Of a DNA stretch of 64,000 nucleotides, positions 1 to 9,733 are shown in pieces (the stretch's first letter is position 1; each line of letters begins with the position of its first letter). The translations under genes were made by a program, and so were the position numbers. Below the pieces are notes generated by a model. It saw nothing but the letters and a program-made list of their open reading frames with translations. It was not told where the DNA came from and did not search any database. This DNA is from Paulinella micropora (lineage: Eukaryota; Cercozoa; Imbricatea; Euglyphida), in the NCBI GenBank assembly GCA_009731375.1, contig BJOX01000171.1, forward strand, positions 501,126 to 565,125, in the 5' to 3' direction.

Positions 1-418
1 TGCCACTGTATCATCGGCGATTCCGGGAATCGTCTCATGCGTGCCAATTTGTAGTGGCAAAGGCGGTAGTGACTCCGATCTCCCTTGGAGGGATCCAAAG
101 AGGTCGCGGTTGATCTGGCCTACCGGCCTGCAGTCTGCGATCGTCGGGGTCGCCAAACCGGGTGCTGGCGCAGACGACGGTGACGAAGGCTGTTCTGCGA
201 TGGTCGGTAGAGGCGATGTCGATGGAATGTCCGCGAATCGTTGATCCAAACGCAAGGCGGGTGGCGCCGATGTTGATACCGCACTTGAGGATGAAGACGA
301 AGATGATGATGCTAGTGATGCTGATGCTACCGATGCAGGTGATGCCGATGATGCATAGCTCAATGAGCGTCTGGTCTGTGAGTCTCTGTCTCCAGAGCGC
401 TCAATCAGATGTGGTGCC
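1..418 (-). CDS. Element A polyprotein linker, partial, runs off window
   Basis: Reading the minus strand from about 418 to 1, one frame has no stop and is protein-like throughout. It starts Leu-Ala-Pro-His-Leu-Ile-Glu-Arg, passes an Ala/Ser-rich tract (about 285-360, encoded by GAT/GATGCT-type repeats on the plus strand) and continues into Pro/Ser/Thr-rich sequence at the edge. It picks up where the acidic linker of the 401-1237 segment is lost, which implies a one-base indel near 420. In element B the protease is also followed by an acidic and then Ser/Pro-rich linker, so this is probably the same spacer between protease and reverse transcriptase. No catalytic motif is visible. The true start lies in the upstream polyprotein. 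Confidence 0.5.
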
Positions 419-1237
419 AGTTCGTCTTCTCTCTTCATAGCCGAGGTCAGCCACCATATTGCCGATCCGGGTATCGGTTGGGCATGGGCCGATGGTATCT
501 TCCCCCTGGTGATGCGGGCCGCTAGCGGTTGGAGTAGCGGCCGCGGCTGCCTGCGGTGCCGAAGATTCCTCTGGACTCAAAGATGAGTTGATTCTGTGTT
601 GTTTATAACGAGGCATGCCCTTCTGCTCCTGATTCGAGGTTGCTCCACGAGTGCGGTGGGCGATGTGCGAAGCTTGTGACGGTGTAGGAGGGCCGGTGTT
701 GCCTTCCTCTTCTTCTTCCTCGCCGTCTTCCTCGTCGTCCTCTTCGTCGTCCTCTTCGTTGGCCTTGCGCTCCTCTTCGTCATCAGTGTCCGAGTACCCA
801 TCGCCGAATCTGACTAGCTCCACGTCTCCGGTGACCGGATTAGTTCGTGCTACTCGAGGGTGGCATGGCTGCCTCTTGCGGGAAGACATAAAAAGGTTTA
901 CGGTACGGCCGTAGAGATGGGCATTCGACGTGGAGAGGAGGTCGTGGGACTTTGAAGGAAGCGGTAGGCTAGGACGGCGATCGATGATCTTTTTAAATTT
1001 GGCCAACGGATAGGTGGTTTCCGTTGCTAGTGTGGCGGGCCGGAAGTCGTAGCTAACCGTTGCAAGTTGTAGATCGCCGATCTGTAGAGGCGTCTCGAAG
1101 AGGTGGAACTCCGCCTCGTAGACGATTTGCTTGGATGCAGGCTTCAGGGGCATGTAGTCCGTGGGCTTGATCGCTTGAGCGTCGTCGATAGAGAGGTTGA
1201 GTTGTGCTGCAACTTCGTTGGCGAGGAGTACATTCAT
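401..1237 (-). pseudogene. Element A: protease C-terminal half and acidic linker
   Basis: A 278-codon segment. The first 65 residues (from Asn-Val-Leu-Leu-Ala-Asn-Glu) align in character with the part of element B's protease after its DTG motif: a helix ending in a Gln-Leu-x-Leu, then two beta-strand-like stretches ending Ala-Thr-Val-Ser-Tyr-Asp. Residues about 150-190 are almost all Asp/Glu, matching an acidic tract at the same place in element B. The Met at 1237 is internal, not a real start, because the preceding protease residues lie upstream in another frame beyond a 200-bp interruption. The segment ends at a TGA where the frame shifts into the linker. The role is inferred from element B, and similarity outside the protease is only in composition. 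Confidence 0.55.
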
Positions 1238-1441
1238 GCCGTCGGGAAGATGGCTTGAAATGTAGATGGTGATGGCGTGGAGCGGAGACGTCGGATGCTG
1301 AGACGAATAGCTCTATGCCTTCAGCAAGTACAGCATTAATGCCCACAGATGAGCGTGCGTCAACGGGTGGGAGTGACAAAATTTCAAATCCTTAGTGAAG
1401 TACCCACTCGAGGAGGGCTACTCCTTTGCAGTTGCATGCCG
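1235..1441. repeat. 200-bp interruption of the protease between 7-bp direct repeats
   Basis: CATGCCG occurs at 1235-1241 and again at 1435-1441, exactly 200 bp apart. The two copies sit where protease coding stops (just after Asp-Ser-Ala-Cys-Asn) and resumes (Asn-Val-Leu-Leu-Ala). That is what a small insertion with a target duplication would leave. The insert has no recognisable ends, and on the minus strand its boundaries are not GT-AG, so an intron is unlikely. A chance 7-mer match cannot be excluded. Confidence 0.4.
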
Positions 1442-2162
1442 AGTCTAAAACGCATGAGGTTTTACCGATGACTTCGTTCGTCGGGGATGGACGCAAGGAT
1501 TTGCGTACATAGATGCTCCCGCAGACGACCGTCGGGATCGTTGAGATGCGTAGTAGACGCCGCGACTTCGAGCGCGTTGTCATATGGAAGGCCCGGGGCT
1601 GCTGGCTACGTTTAGCGGCCGCGGATGGCTTCCAATTGCAATGCTTACCTTCGTCTTGACAGCACTGTTGACGAAGTTTGCATTGTTCGAACGTGTGCTT
1701 CGGAGTCTGATTATCCTTCAGGAACTGATTGTGCTCCTTGCAGTAGGAACATGGGACTCCGGTGAAGGGCGGGCGCTTCGGTGAGCTTGCTGCCGACTTG
1801 GTAGTCGCCGTAACCATCGAGGATTTCTTCGGAGGGATAACGATCGCGTTCGCACCAGTGAGGGGCGGGCGTGTCGCTGTCTTCTTCGCAGGTGGATGCG
1901 CTTTATCCGTCTTGGTCCGCTTGTTGGGGCGGCCTCGATCCGGTGAGGATGACGGTTGAGCCATTGACATGGACTCAGCCTTACGCTTCTGCCATGGAGG
2001 GCGGTTGGGTTCCTTGTTCTCCTGCTGCGTCGTGCGCTGTCTTTTCCTTTGGCGAGGGTCAGCCTTAGCGGGTGAATCGCGTGGGGAAGAAGAAGGCGTA
2101 GGACGATCGCGCCATCGCCTGTTGTTATCGGCGTGGAGGGCTTCGTAACATTTTCCATCCAT
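1392..2162 (-). pseudogene. Element A: nucleocapsid zinc knuckle and protease active site
   Basis: A 256-codon segment. Residues 1-130 are basic and Ser/Pro-rich, with an LTGANAIVI motif near 101-109 that recurs in element B. Residues 138-161 form a spread zinc knuckle (C138, C141, H156, C161; C-x2-C-x14-H-x4-C), longer than the usual C-x2-C-x4-H-x4-C but matching element B. The last 20 residues carry Val-Leu-Asp-Ser-Ala-Cys-Asn (Asp240), the likely aspartic-protease catalytic loop, with Ser-Ala in place of Thr-Gly. The protein then hits the 200-bp interruption and an in-frame TAA. The start is arbitrary, because Gag coding enters from upstream in another frame. It would have served genome RNA packaging and polyprotein cleavage. 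Confidence 0.6.
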
Positions 2163-2198
2163 GGCCAGTACTCCTCCATGACGTGGAGGTCAAGGGAG

Positions 2199-2585
2199 TC
2201 AGCCCAAGGGAGAAGGTCGGTGAGGTTGCGGGGCCAGGTAACTCCACACGTGTCGAGTATGTCCGCCGTATCGCGTCCATCGATCTCGTTCCATAGGGGT
2301 CAACATCCGGGATAAGTCTCGGACTTGATTCAAGTCGGCGATCATGTATCCGGCGGTGTAGGCTGTATCGTAGCTAGTGATACACCTGTTGACGTAGGCT
2401 GAGAGGCCTTCCCTTTTGAAGCGTCGTAGCTTGAGAGCTTGCAGAGCTGGTCGCTTCGTATCTCCCTTGTCCAAACGTCCTTTGAATAACTCGCGAAAGT
2501 ATTCAAGGAGCATGTAGGGGATGACGTTCCAAACGCGGATGCGTTCGTCGGTGACACGAATGTAGCGCGCCCAATATGCATCCAT
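2199..2585 (-). pseudogene. Element A: Gag capsid-like domain
   Basis: A 128-codon segment. Residues 1-100 resemble the helical retrotransposon Gag domain: an aromatic/basic start (Tyr-Trp-Ala-Arg-Tyr), a Trp-Asn-Val helix, a Phe-Lys-Gly-Arg-Leu-Asp segment, a Leu-Lys-Leu-Arg-Arg-Phe-Lys-Arg-Glu-Gly stretch and a final Leu-Thr-Pro-Met-Glu. The same elements occur in the same order in element B at about 7800-8330, where the last motif reads Val-Ser-Pro-Met-Glu. Reading-frame continuity upstream needs a one-base shift near 2605, and downstream one near 2240, after which protein-like sequence continues in another frame. Identity to B is low, so A and B are separate families rather than copies of one insertion. 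Confidence 0.6.
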
Positions 2586-2601
2586 GAGTGCTACTGCAGT
2601 T

Positions 2602-3843
2602 TTATCCCCACTTTTGTACTGTATCTATGATGCGATTGCATGTCAAGAGCATGGACATGCTATTCAACTGTAAGTTAAACGCGAGTTCACGAGCTTGAGT
2701 TGCAGCGTCAGAGGTAGGTACGGTAGTTGGGTGAGACATGACAAACAGAGAGCGAACTCGGGACATCATGTGTAGGGTACGTGTCGGTGTACCAGCAGGT
2801 GTGGATGAACGTAGGAGCATTCTTTCCGACGACGTCGATGGCGATTCACCACCCGTTGTTGACGAGGATGAAGTAGCCGTCCGCGATGCGGTGTCGATCG
2901 TGGCTGACGGTGTCGTTGAAGTCTCGGTCGCCGAAGTTGTAGTCGTCGTACTAGTTGATGAGCTAGACGATGAACTCGAAGGACTGGATGATGAGCTCGA
3001 CGATGAGCCTGACGGTGAGCTTGACGGTGAGCTTGACGGTGATGCCAGGGGCTCGCTCGTCAAAGCTGTATCCGAAGTTGTGGGCGACGGAGTGGGCTCG
3101 ACTTCACTTTCCACAGCAGCGAGCGCTGTCGGGTAGGGTTCTTCTTCTTGAATAGAGAACATAGGGCGCATCCTCAAGGTACCACCTTGTAGCGTCATGC
3201 CCAGTGAGAGATTGTTCGTCGCTCGTGAAGGCGTCAGCGTGTAGGGTACCAAACTTGTTGCTCCCGTCGAAGTTGTGGGTGCCAAACCTGTGGATGGCGG
3301 TTGACCTCGAAGGAAGGGGTCCATCGCTGAGAACGGGTCGTCAAACACTGTATCTGTCAAAGATAAAGATCGACTTACGTTTGTTTGTGCACGTCTTGCA
3401 TAAAGTGATCCCACTGGTGGGAGAGATGCACGTTGAGGCAAGGGTGTAGCTCCACTAGCCAGGCTTCCTGGGCGGGCAAACGGATCAGCTGAGGTGGATG
3501 AAGGTGTTCGGCTACTGGGAGTTAGTGCAGTTGCACCATATGGCATCGCAACTGGAGTAAATGCTGCTGTTGGGCTTGTTCCAGGAGGCGGTGTCGCAGT
3601 AGGCGATGGTGTGGCCGGGGTGGAGGGGCTCGCCGATGGAGGACCTGATGGGGCGAGTACTGGTGGAATACTTCCAGTAGGTATCGCCGGTGCTGTACCA
3701 GTCGGTATCGGTGCAGGAAGAGCGCTTGCTGGAACAGTGCTGGCTGGAAGAGTGCTGGCTGGAGGCAGTACAGGACCTGTAGGTATTCCAGGCACGCCAG
3801 GAGCAGCAATCGAAACAGGCAAATAGTTTACGTGTAATTCCAA
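2602..3843 (-). pseudogene. Element A: Gag, Pro/Ser/Thr-rich central region
   Basis: A 413-codon segment dominated by low complexity: Pro/Ala/Thr-rich to residue 120, a mixed stretch with Arg-Ser-Leu-Ser-Leu (about 150-230), then long Ser and Thr runs (270-320). The last 45 residues become helical and feed into the capsid-like domain. It lies in the same frame as the 3916-4434 segment, separated by a single TAG at 3916-3918, and sequence on both sides of that codon is protein-like. Element B has a Ser/Thr/Pro tract at the same place between its Gag N-terminus and capsid-like domain. The tract is probably a flexible spacer with no activity of its own. Confidence 0.55.
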
Positions 3844-3915
3844 AGGAATAATAGTACACAGCTGGTTCCAGAGAGCTATCTGTTGAGCTGCAGAGCCTGC
3901 GGGTCCCAGGTAATC

Positions 3916-4434
3916 CTAATAGATGTCATTGGGCGTCACGTTGGGGTTACACATCAGCTTGAGGGCCGGAGTCGGTACCAGTGGTAGATGTAACAAATTT
4001 GTTTGTTTATCTTTTATTGCTTTGAGTAGAATATTTCGGTACTCACCAGAGTAAGTGGTGAAGATGTCTTCCTTAAACTGCGTAGATTGAGTCCAGGAGA
4101 GGTCCGTAGTGAGAGGAATTGACTTTCCTTCTTCAACTTCTTTCTGAAACTTCTTCTCAGAAGGCAAGAGACCATGGTAGACGCCCAGGATGGTAAACGA
4201 ATCCAAACATTTCCTCTTGTGTTCCCGAAGGCGTGCCAGAGGATCGTCGTGAGTTGGCGAACATCGTAGGTAACCAGGAGTGAGCCAGGTAGCGTAGGTA
4301 CACGTGGAGTGCGTTGATGGCAGTGAAAAGGGTGAATTCACTGTGTGATAGAAGGGTGTTTCTAACACAAACAAAACCAGACACATACTGTGTTGGTTGG
4401 CTGCATAGAGTGTAGAAAAGCAGAGATATGACAC
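3916..4434 (-). pseudogene. Element A: Gag N-terminal domain
   Basis: Of 172 codons, the last 95 or so (from about 4260) look like real protein: charged and helical, with Asp-Pro-Leu-Ala-Arg-Leu-Arg-Glu at the start and Ile-Leu-Leu-Lys-Ala-Ile-Lys-Asp near the end. Element B's Gag N-terminus has the same pattern, including Leu-Leu-Ser-Lys-Ala-Ile-Lys-Glu. The first 75 codons are cysteine- and aromatic-rich and are probably untranslated leader read by chance. I cannot fix a start: no Met near 4260 stands out. The segment ends at the in-frame TAG shared with the next Gag part. Confidence 0.5.
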
Positions 4435-5986
4435 AAAAATGCAGAGACAGGTGAACGATCTGTCTCACATATGTGGTTTGAGTTACGTCTGATCTCCTAC
4501 TTTCGTTGAGTAGTACCTTCCTTGTGGGAGGTGCTTTCAAATCGATCTGTCGACAGAACACACATAACTCTTTGTGTGCAGTTTCCACTTGAAAGGAAAA
4601 TTCGAATTGTGAGTTTGGATACAACCCTAAGGGGTAATTACACAACGAACTCTTATTAAAGAACTCTATGGCTGCATACAGTCCTGACTCCATGAGAGCA
4701 GGTGAAATACCAGTAAATAGCAGAGAGGTCACTTCGTTTATTTACTACGGTAGGTTTCTACTGGTTTGCAGACTTGGTTGCAACGTACGAGCGTAGGTGA
4801 ACGTAAATTGTGAGTTGGTTTGCATGCGCAAGCTTGAAGACATATAGAGTACTTGAAGAAGTACGTTCAAGTCAAAATAAAGTTCAAGTGGTCGTAAATA
4901 GTTGTGGATTCAAAGTTTTCGCATTTTTGTGTTAAATTGCAGGCAAATGGTCCGTGCGGATCCATCCTTTTTGTCCTTCAAGTCCCTTGTCCGCAAATTT
5001 ACCGTCTCATGCGAGTTCACGGGAAATAGGGGGAAAAGGTAATAGAAAGGGGGGAAAAGGTAACTGCTGGAAAAACTTTGAATTAATCGTTTGAAGTCAT
5101 TTCTGAACGGAATCGAAAACTAGTTAGTGAAGTCGAAACGTCGTGCAGAGGAGAATCTAACGATCCGGTCACCCAAAAACAGAAGGATGTCAACTGTAGC
5201 GGTTTTGGCCGGTCGTTAAAGTGCTCAGTCTGATAGGCAGTGATCCGATTTTTGCAGTGTTGATTTTTCAAGTTGAAGAGGTATTATTAATAATAGTGAA
5301 ATTTCCCATGTCAAAAATGGTGTCTGTTGTATCGGAATCAACACTGTACCGGACCGAATTATCAATATTGTGATAAACTTATTCGTTAAACTTCTTCAAG
5401 TTTTTACTTCAAGTTTACACTTCTATTTTTAGTTCCGGCACTTCATTTTTCCCGTTTATTTATCAACTGTCATAACTTGTAGTGTTACGTTTTCAACTAC
5501 TATTAACAGATATGTTCATTTTTCCATTGCCTGCTATTTTCTCTAAATACGCTGACTATTGCCTTTTTGTCCCATATCTACTTGACTGTGAGAAACTTTT
5601 ATTCCTTTTGACGCTTTTTACGGCTCTTAGTCATTTATCTATTCGGCCCTTCAAGTCAAATAGGTAATGCTAACTGCCATTCAAGTCAAATGGCAAAGAC
5701 TTTATTTTTTTTCTCAGACTGACTTGAAATATCTAACTGCTACACAACAACAGGTACTTCTTGAGAACTAGCAGATATTCTCAGAATTTGTCTTGTTTCG
5801 CAAGATACAAGTAGTCTGTCATGCAACTGTACTGAATAAACTGGAATTGACCATCCCAGGAGTCTTTTTGTACAATTCCCAAGCCTCGGAAATATTTTCG
5901 GGTCTAATGACAGCCGTGTGGCTATTCAAGTGAATGCCGGTTGGTAATTTCCTCACAGGGGTGTAGTCAAGACTTACAATTCGAAT
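4435..5986. other. AT-rich spacer between head-to-head elements A and B
   Basis: About 1.5 kb with no convincing gene. It should contain the 5' ends, and any LTRs, of both elements. A hexamer TTCAAG recurs (for example 4865, 4885, 5395, 5410, 5650, 5685), twice as part of TTCAAGTCAAATAGG or TTCAAGTCAAATGGC. I could not define a pair of LTRs, a primer-binding site or target duplications. Short open frames at 4157-4732 and 5819-6109 (both minus) have no recognisable content. Confidence 0.6.
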
Positions 5987-6358
5987 TTGCCTATATTTCT
6001 CGGAAGAGTCACACTTTGTGTGTGCTGTATACAGCTCGGATTGGGGAACTCCTACCTGTGTTTGGAAAGATCGACAGCGAACATTCTCAAGGTCACTCAT
6101 CACACTCACACCGGACAGCTAGTTCACCTGTCTTCAAGTGATCGTTGTGTGATGACCGTTGAGCATGCTCACCACACGCAGAGAGGCGATTTTTTTCTAT
6201 GTTTTCAAGTTCTGTTCAACCTCGTTCAAGTTCCTGCATACATAGAAACACTCCCTCAGATAAGAACACACACTAGCAAATTGCACACAAGGTCTCCTTT
6301 GCAAATTCCAGACCTTTTGCTACATGGTGGTTCTTCTCTAACCGTTTTGAGTGCAGAA

Positions 6359-8440
6359 ATGAGTCTTCCAGCCTCGTTTCCGCGCCCCAACTACGACCTG
6401 GTCTCCAAGGAGTCCCGCTACCGTGATGAATGCCTCAACATTCTTCGAACCTTGCGCACGAGCCTCAAGCTGCCGTTCATGGAGACGTACCAGAAGGCCC
6501 TCAAGAAAGGTACGGCAAAGAAGATCTCGCCCCAGACGGATGGGATCAGCCGAGCTCACTTTCTCAAGGTAGTTTTGAAAACTCTCGAGAAAGATCTTTG
6601 CCCCCTCCTGAGCAAAGCAATCAAGGAAGGCCTCCTCAACCTTGAGGAGGAGCCCTTTATTGCTATGCAACCTATCGAACAGCTGAGGGACTATTGGTTA
6701 GATCCCGCAGTGTTCTACCAATGGACCGCTTTTCGAGGAGAGAGGGACCTAGCGATCAGTCGCTATAACGATTTGGTCAAGAAGGTTGGTTGGGCACAGA
6801 CCCCGGATTATGTGCCCACCACTCTGCGTTATGGAATGGGCACAGGTACTTTAGGTGCACGAGCTGTGGGGCTCCCACGCCCCGGGCTTACAACTACGTT
6901 GCCGACTGGTGCTTCGGCAGCCACGGCGCCAACGACTACGACCACTACGATGCCCTCGACATCTGGAATTCCAGTAACGTCGTTGTCGTCGTCGTCGTCT
7001 ACGTCGTTGCCGTCGTCGTCGTCGTCGACCTCGTCTTCGTCGTTGGCTAGGTCAGCTATGGCCCCTATCGTACAGCCGACTCCGACCAGAGGATACACAC
7101 CAAGAGGTGGAGCTTTTCGACCTTACGATGATCGCGCCTTCAGCTCGCTGGGAAGTGGACTTGGCACGGCAAGTGGGACGGACGCTCAACGCTCGTTGTT
7201 CAGCGGACGCTCGACGTCGTCGTTTGTACTCCAATCGCCGCAGCCGTCTACTTCGTCGGGCTCCACGACGCTTTTTCGGCGGAGCCCCAGCTTCCCGGGT
7301 GCGTTTTCTTCGCCTACGGATCCCAGACGTGGAGATGCCGACGTGTTCCTCTCTCCGTTCCAAGCACGTGGAGACGATGATGCTCCGTCTCGTAATCTCT
7401 TTACCTTTTCGCCCGAGCCCCGACGGACACGAGGGGTAACTTTTGCACCTCAAGTCCTGACAGGCCCGCCGATTAGTGATGATGATGACGAAAAGGAAAT
7501 GGAGGCCCCCACGATTCCCACACCCGTTGACGACAGCAAGGCCGGTGCGTTGCCCTCCACGCCTGCCCTCGGGGTAGACGGAGCGGCACCAGCCACCGAG
7601 CCCGTTGCAGTTGCCGCGGAAGTAGCGGAATCCGAGGCCCCCGCGACCGGCGCCAGCACCTCGACCCTCACAAGCCAAGAGCCCTCCTCGGAGAGCAGCT
7701 TGCGGAACGTACCCCAGCCGCGGACTCGGAGTGGGGCCCCATCGGCGTTCAACGGCGGATCGCTTCTCATGATGGTGGCGCCCGCGGAGTCGGCTACGGA
7801 GAAGTATCAACGCCGGCTACGCGAGATCAAGAAGCTGAAGTTTGAGCACGTGACGTTGGGCTACACGCTACGCTTCTTCCTTCACAACTTGTCCGCTTTC
7901 ATGACTCGGCCGGAGGCCGAGTATTTCCTGAATGCATGGTCGGCAAGGATCTCTTCGCGGGATCCTTACGAAAAGTCCTTACAGCTCCTACCTTGGATCT
8001 GGCTGGACTACCGGGTTGATTCACGCTGGAAGATTGACATCGTTTACGATGTCACCAAATCTTTCAGCCCGGGCTACCGCAACGATATGAAACGTCGGGC
8101 TAAAGAAGATTTAGCCACGTTCATAACACGATTACAAAAGTTGTTTAGGCAACTACACAACGAAGGTATCGTGTCGGCGGAAGCCACCAAGTACGAAATC
8201 GCCCGGCGATGTGTATCGCCTATGGAGATACAGCACATCGAGGCCATGCAAGAGGAAAGAAAGAGGAGGGGTATCGCGCCGACCCGCACCCTGGACGAAC
8301 TCAAGCACCTCGCGGGTCCTCACCGATTGGGACCAGAAGATGATTCCTACGCCCGCCGAACACGACTCATCTCGCCGCCCGCCGCGCAAGGAGAAAGCCA
8401 AGCTGTCTACGAAGAAGACGAAGCCTCGATGGCCCCGTGA
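6359..8440 (+). pseudogene. Element B Gag
   Basis: The open frame runs from 5987, but the best start is the ATG at 6359 (Met-Ser-Leu-Pro-Ala-Ser-Phe), because upstream codons look like leader. Residues 1-160 are charged and helical. Residues 160-480 are Ser/Thr/Pro-rich, with Ser runs encoded by TCG/TCA repeats at about 6980-7050 and an Asp/Glu patch near 7480. Residues 480-660 form a capsid-like helical domain (about 7795-8330) containing Trp-Ile-Trp-Leu-Asp-Tyr, Phe-Ile-Thr-Arg-Leu-Gln-Lys-Leu-Phe and Val-Ser-Pro-Met-Glu. The frame ends at TGA 8438-8440, but the basic tail and zinc knuckle continue in the next frame from about 8330, so a one-base indel separates them. The protein would build the virus-like particle. 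Confidence 0.7.
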
Positions 8441-8600
8441 CATCCCGACGGACGCCCAACTGCAAGTTGTGGAAAAGAAGCGCTCTGGCCCGGCCCCGAA
8501 GGATCCGGCCAAGGAGAATCGCGCGCCGCGTGGCAAGAGCTCGGAGCCCTGCTCTTACTGCAAGCGATTTGGGAAGGTAGACAACCCAACCACTCCTTAC
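8330..8600 (+). pseudogene. Element B nucleocapsid: basic tail and zinc knuckle (shifted frame)
   Basis: The frame open over 8211-8822 carries a basic, Lys/Pro-rich stretch and then CSYCKRFGK (about 8550-8575), the first half of a zinc knuckle. The His and last Cys of the knuckle (Asn-His-Ser-Leu-Gln-Val-Cys, about 8593-8613) are in the frame of the protease, the same frame Gag uses. Only this 250-bp stretch is therefore out of phase, bounded by one indel near 8330 and one near 8590. Read across both, the knuckle has the wide Cys-Cys to His spacing of element A. It would bind RNA. The stretch overlaps the Gag TGA at 8438. Confidence 0.6.
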
Positions 8601-8602
8601 AG

Positions 8603-9733
8603 GTTTGTAGGAATCGCGTTCGCGACTTGGAGAAGGGGATCAACGCCGACTGGTGTCCTCCACAATCCGGCAACCCATCCGATCCTAGTCATTCTAACCA
8701 ACGCAAAGCCAATACGGCCGCGCGTTCAGCTAGAATTACGGGAGTTGGCTTCACTGGGGCCAATGCGATCGCTATCAAGAAGCCGGCCCCTTGGAAGAAG
8801 GAACGCAAGACTCCCGCGGTGACCGCCCTGATCGCTTCCGAAGACGCGGCGGACTCCCCAGCCCAGGTACAGATATTGGACTCCAAGATCGACACGGCTC
8901 TCGAATGCCGCTCAGTCGTTCCTGGACGTCCGCGAAAGGCAAACGTCCTCCAAGGACGGGTCTTGGCTATTGCCAAACTGGACCAAGCGTCCGCGAAGGC
9001 CATTGACATCTTTGTCATTATTGACACAGGATGCAACACCTTAGGACTAATCCACCCTCGCCTAACGAGACAGCTAGGTCTTTTGGAGAGAGATTTGCCT
9101 TCCCTCACAGCCCGGACGGCTCAAGGGACTATTAAGATGGTGAAGGGAGTAAAGATGTATGTTCAGGTCCACGCCACGCGAGGTTGGGACAAAATATACC
9201 TTTATTCCTCCCAACATGTCCCCCCGGGAGCAGACATTTTGCTTGGGACTGCACTTATCATGCAGACCAATATTTCCACGGATTCGCTTTTTACCTTGAT
9301 GGTGGCCGGCCATCAGTGGCCGGCCCTACCAACAAGGCCCGACAACGAACAGATCCTTTTGGACGAGTTCGAAATCGTATCCCCATCCCGGAAGCCCGAC
9401 GAGATTTCAGGACACGTTTTGCGCAGCAATACCATCTTGAAACATGGTCCCTGCCAACAGGTAGTTACACTGATGGACTTCCCCACGGATGATAACGTGG
9501 ATGAGACCCTTCAGCATAACGACCACAAGGAATTCGAATGTCCTTTCAGCCTTCTTCCTCTGGTGGCTGTTTCCACAGACGGAGAAGACGACAAGGACGG
9601 GGAGCAACAACAGGAAGGGGATCCTGCTGAGACGGAGGACGAGGAAGAGGAAGGGGATAGTAAGGCTTCAGCCGCCAGACGCGCTCCAGGACCGACCAGG
9701 AGAGACGAGCAAATACGCCCGTCTCTTCCATGA
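8603..9733 (+). CDS. Element B aspartic protease with acidic C-terminal linker
   Basis: The open frame with a Met at 8627 spans 368 codons, and coding enters from upstream in the same frame (end of the zinc knuckle). Numbering from that Met, residue 41 onward has FTGANAIAI, shared with element A. The retropepsin core covers about 110-235: Ile-Ile-Asp-Thr-Gly-Cys-Asn with catalytic Asp133, and Ala-Asp-Ile-Leu-Leu-Gly (202-207), the usual strand before the second hydrophobic triad. Residues 308-345 are Asp/Glu-rich. The stop is TGA 9731-9733, which overlaps the ATG at 9730 as ATGA. The protease acts as a homodimer to cleave the polyprotein. Its active-site residues are intact here, although the frames around it are broken. 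Confidence 0.75.
   Translation, partial: VCRNRVRDLEKGINADWCPPQSGNPSDPSHSNQRKANTAARSARITGVGFTGANAIAIKKPAPWKKERKTPAVTALIASEDAADSPAQVQILDSKIDTALECRSVVPGRPRKANVLQGRVLAIAKLDQASAKAIDIFVIIDTGCNTLGLIHPRLTRQLGLLERDLPSLTARTAQGTIKMVKGVKMYVQVHATRGWDKIYLYSSQHVPPGADILLGTALIMQTNISTDSLFTLMVAGHQWPALPTRPDNEQILLDEFEIVSPSRKPDEISGHVLRSNTILKHGPCQQVVTLMDFPTDDNVDETLQHNDHKEFECPFSLLPLVAVSTDGEDDKDGEQQQEGDPAETEDEEEEGDSKASAARRAPGPTRRDEQIRPSLP

Larger units (their letters stand above)
1..4434 (-). mobile_element. Element A: decayed Ty3-like retroelement, 5' part only
   Basis: Minus-strand segments read, in order, Gag N-terminal domain, Pro/Ser/Thr-rich Gag, Gag capsid-like domain, zinc knuckle, aspartic-protease active site, protease C-terminal half, acidic linker and Ser/Ala-rich linker. 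The order matches element B on the plus strand, and the two share motifs such as CSYC and TGANAI. The reverse transcriptase should lie beyond the left edge, so assignment to the LTR class rests on the Gag-knuckle-protease order alone. The frame is broken by an in-frame TAG (3916), a shift near 2605, a shift near 2240, an in-frame TAA (1392), a 200-bp interruption near 1240-1440 and a shift near 420. I could not place an LTR. It is a fossil copy. Confidence 0.75.

Noticed and set aside
4157-6109. Minus-strand open frames at 4157-4732 and 5819-6109 as genes.
   Set aside because: No recognisable content; they overlap element leaders, and codon composition is no better than chance.
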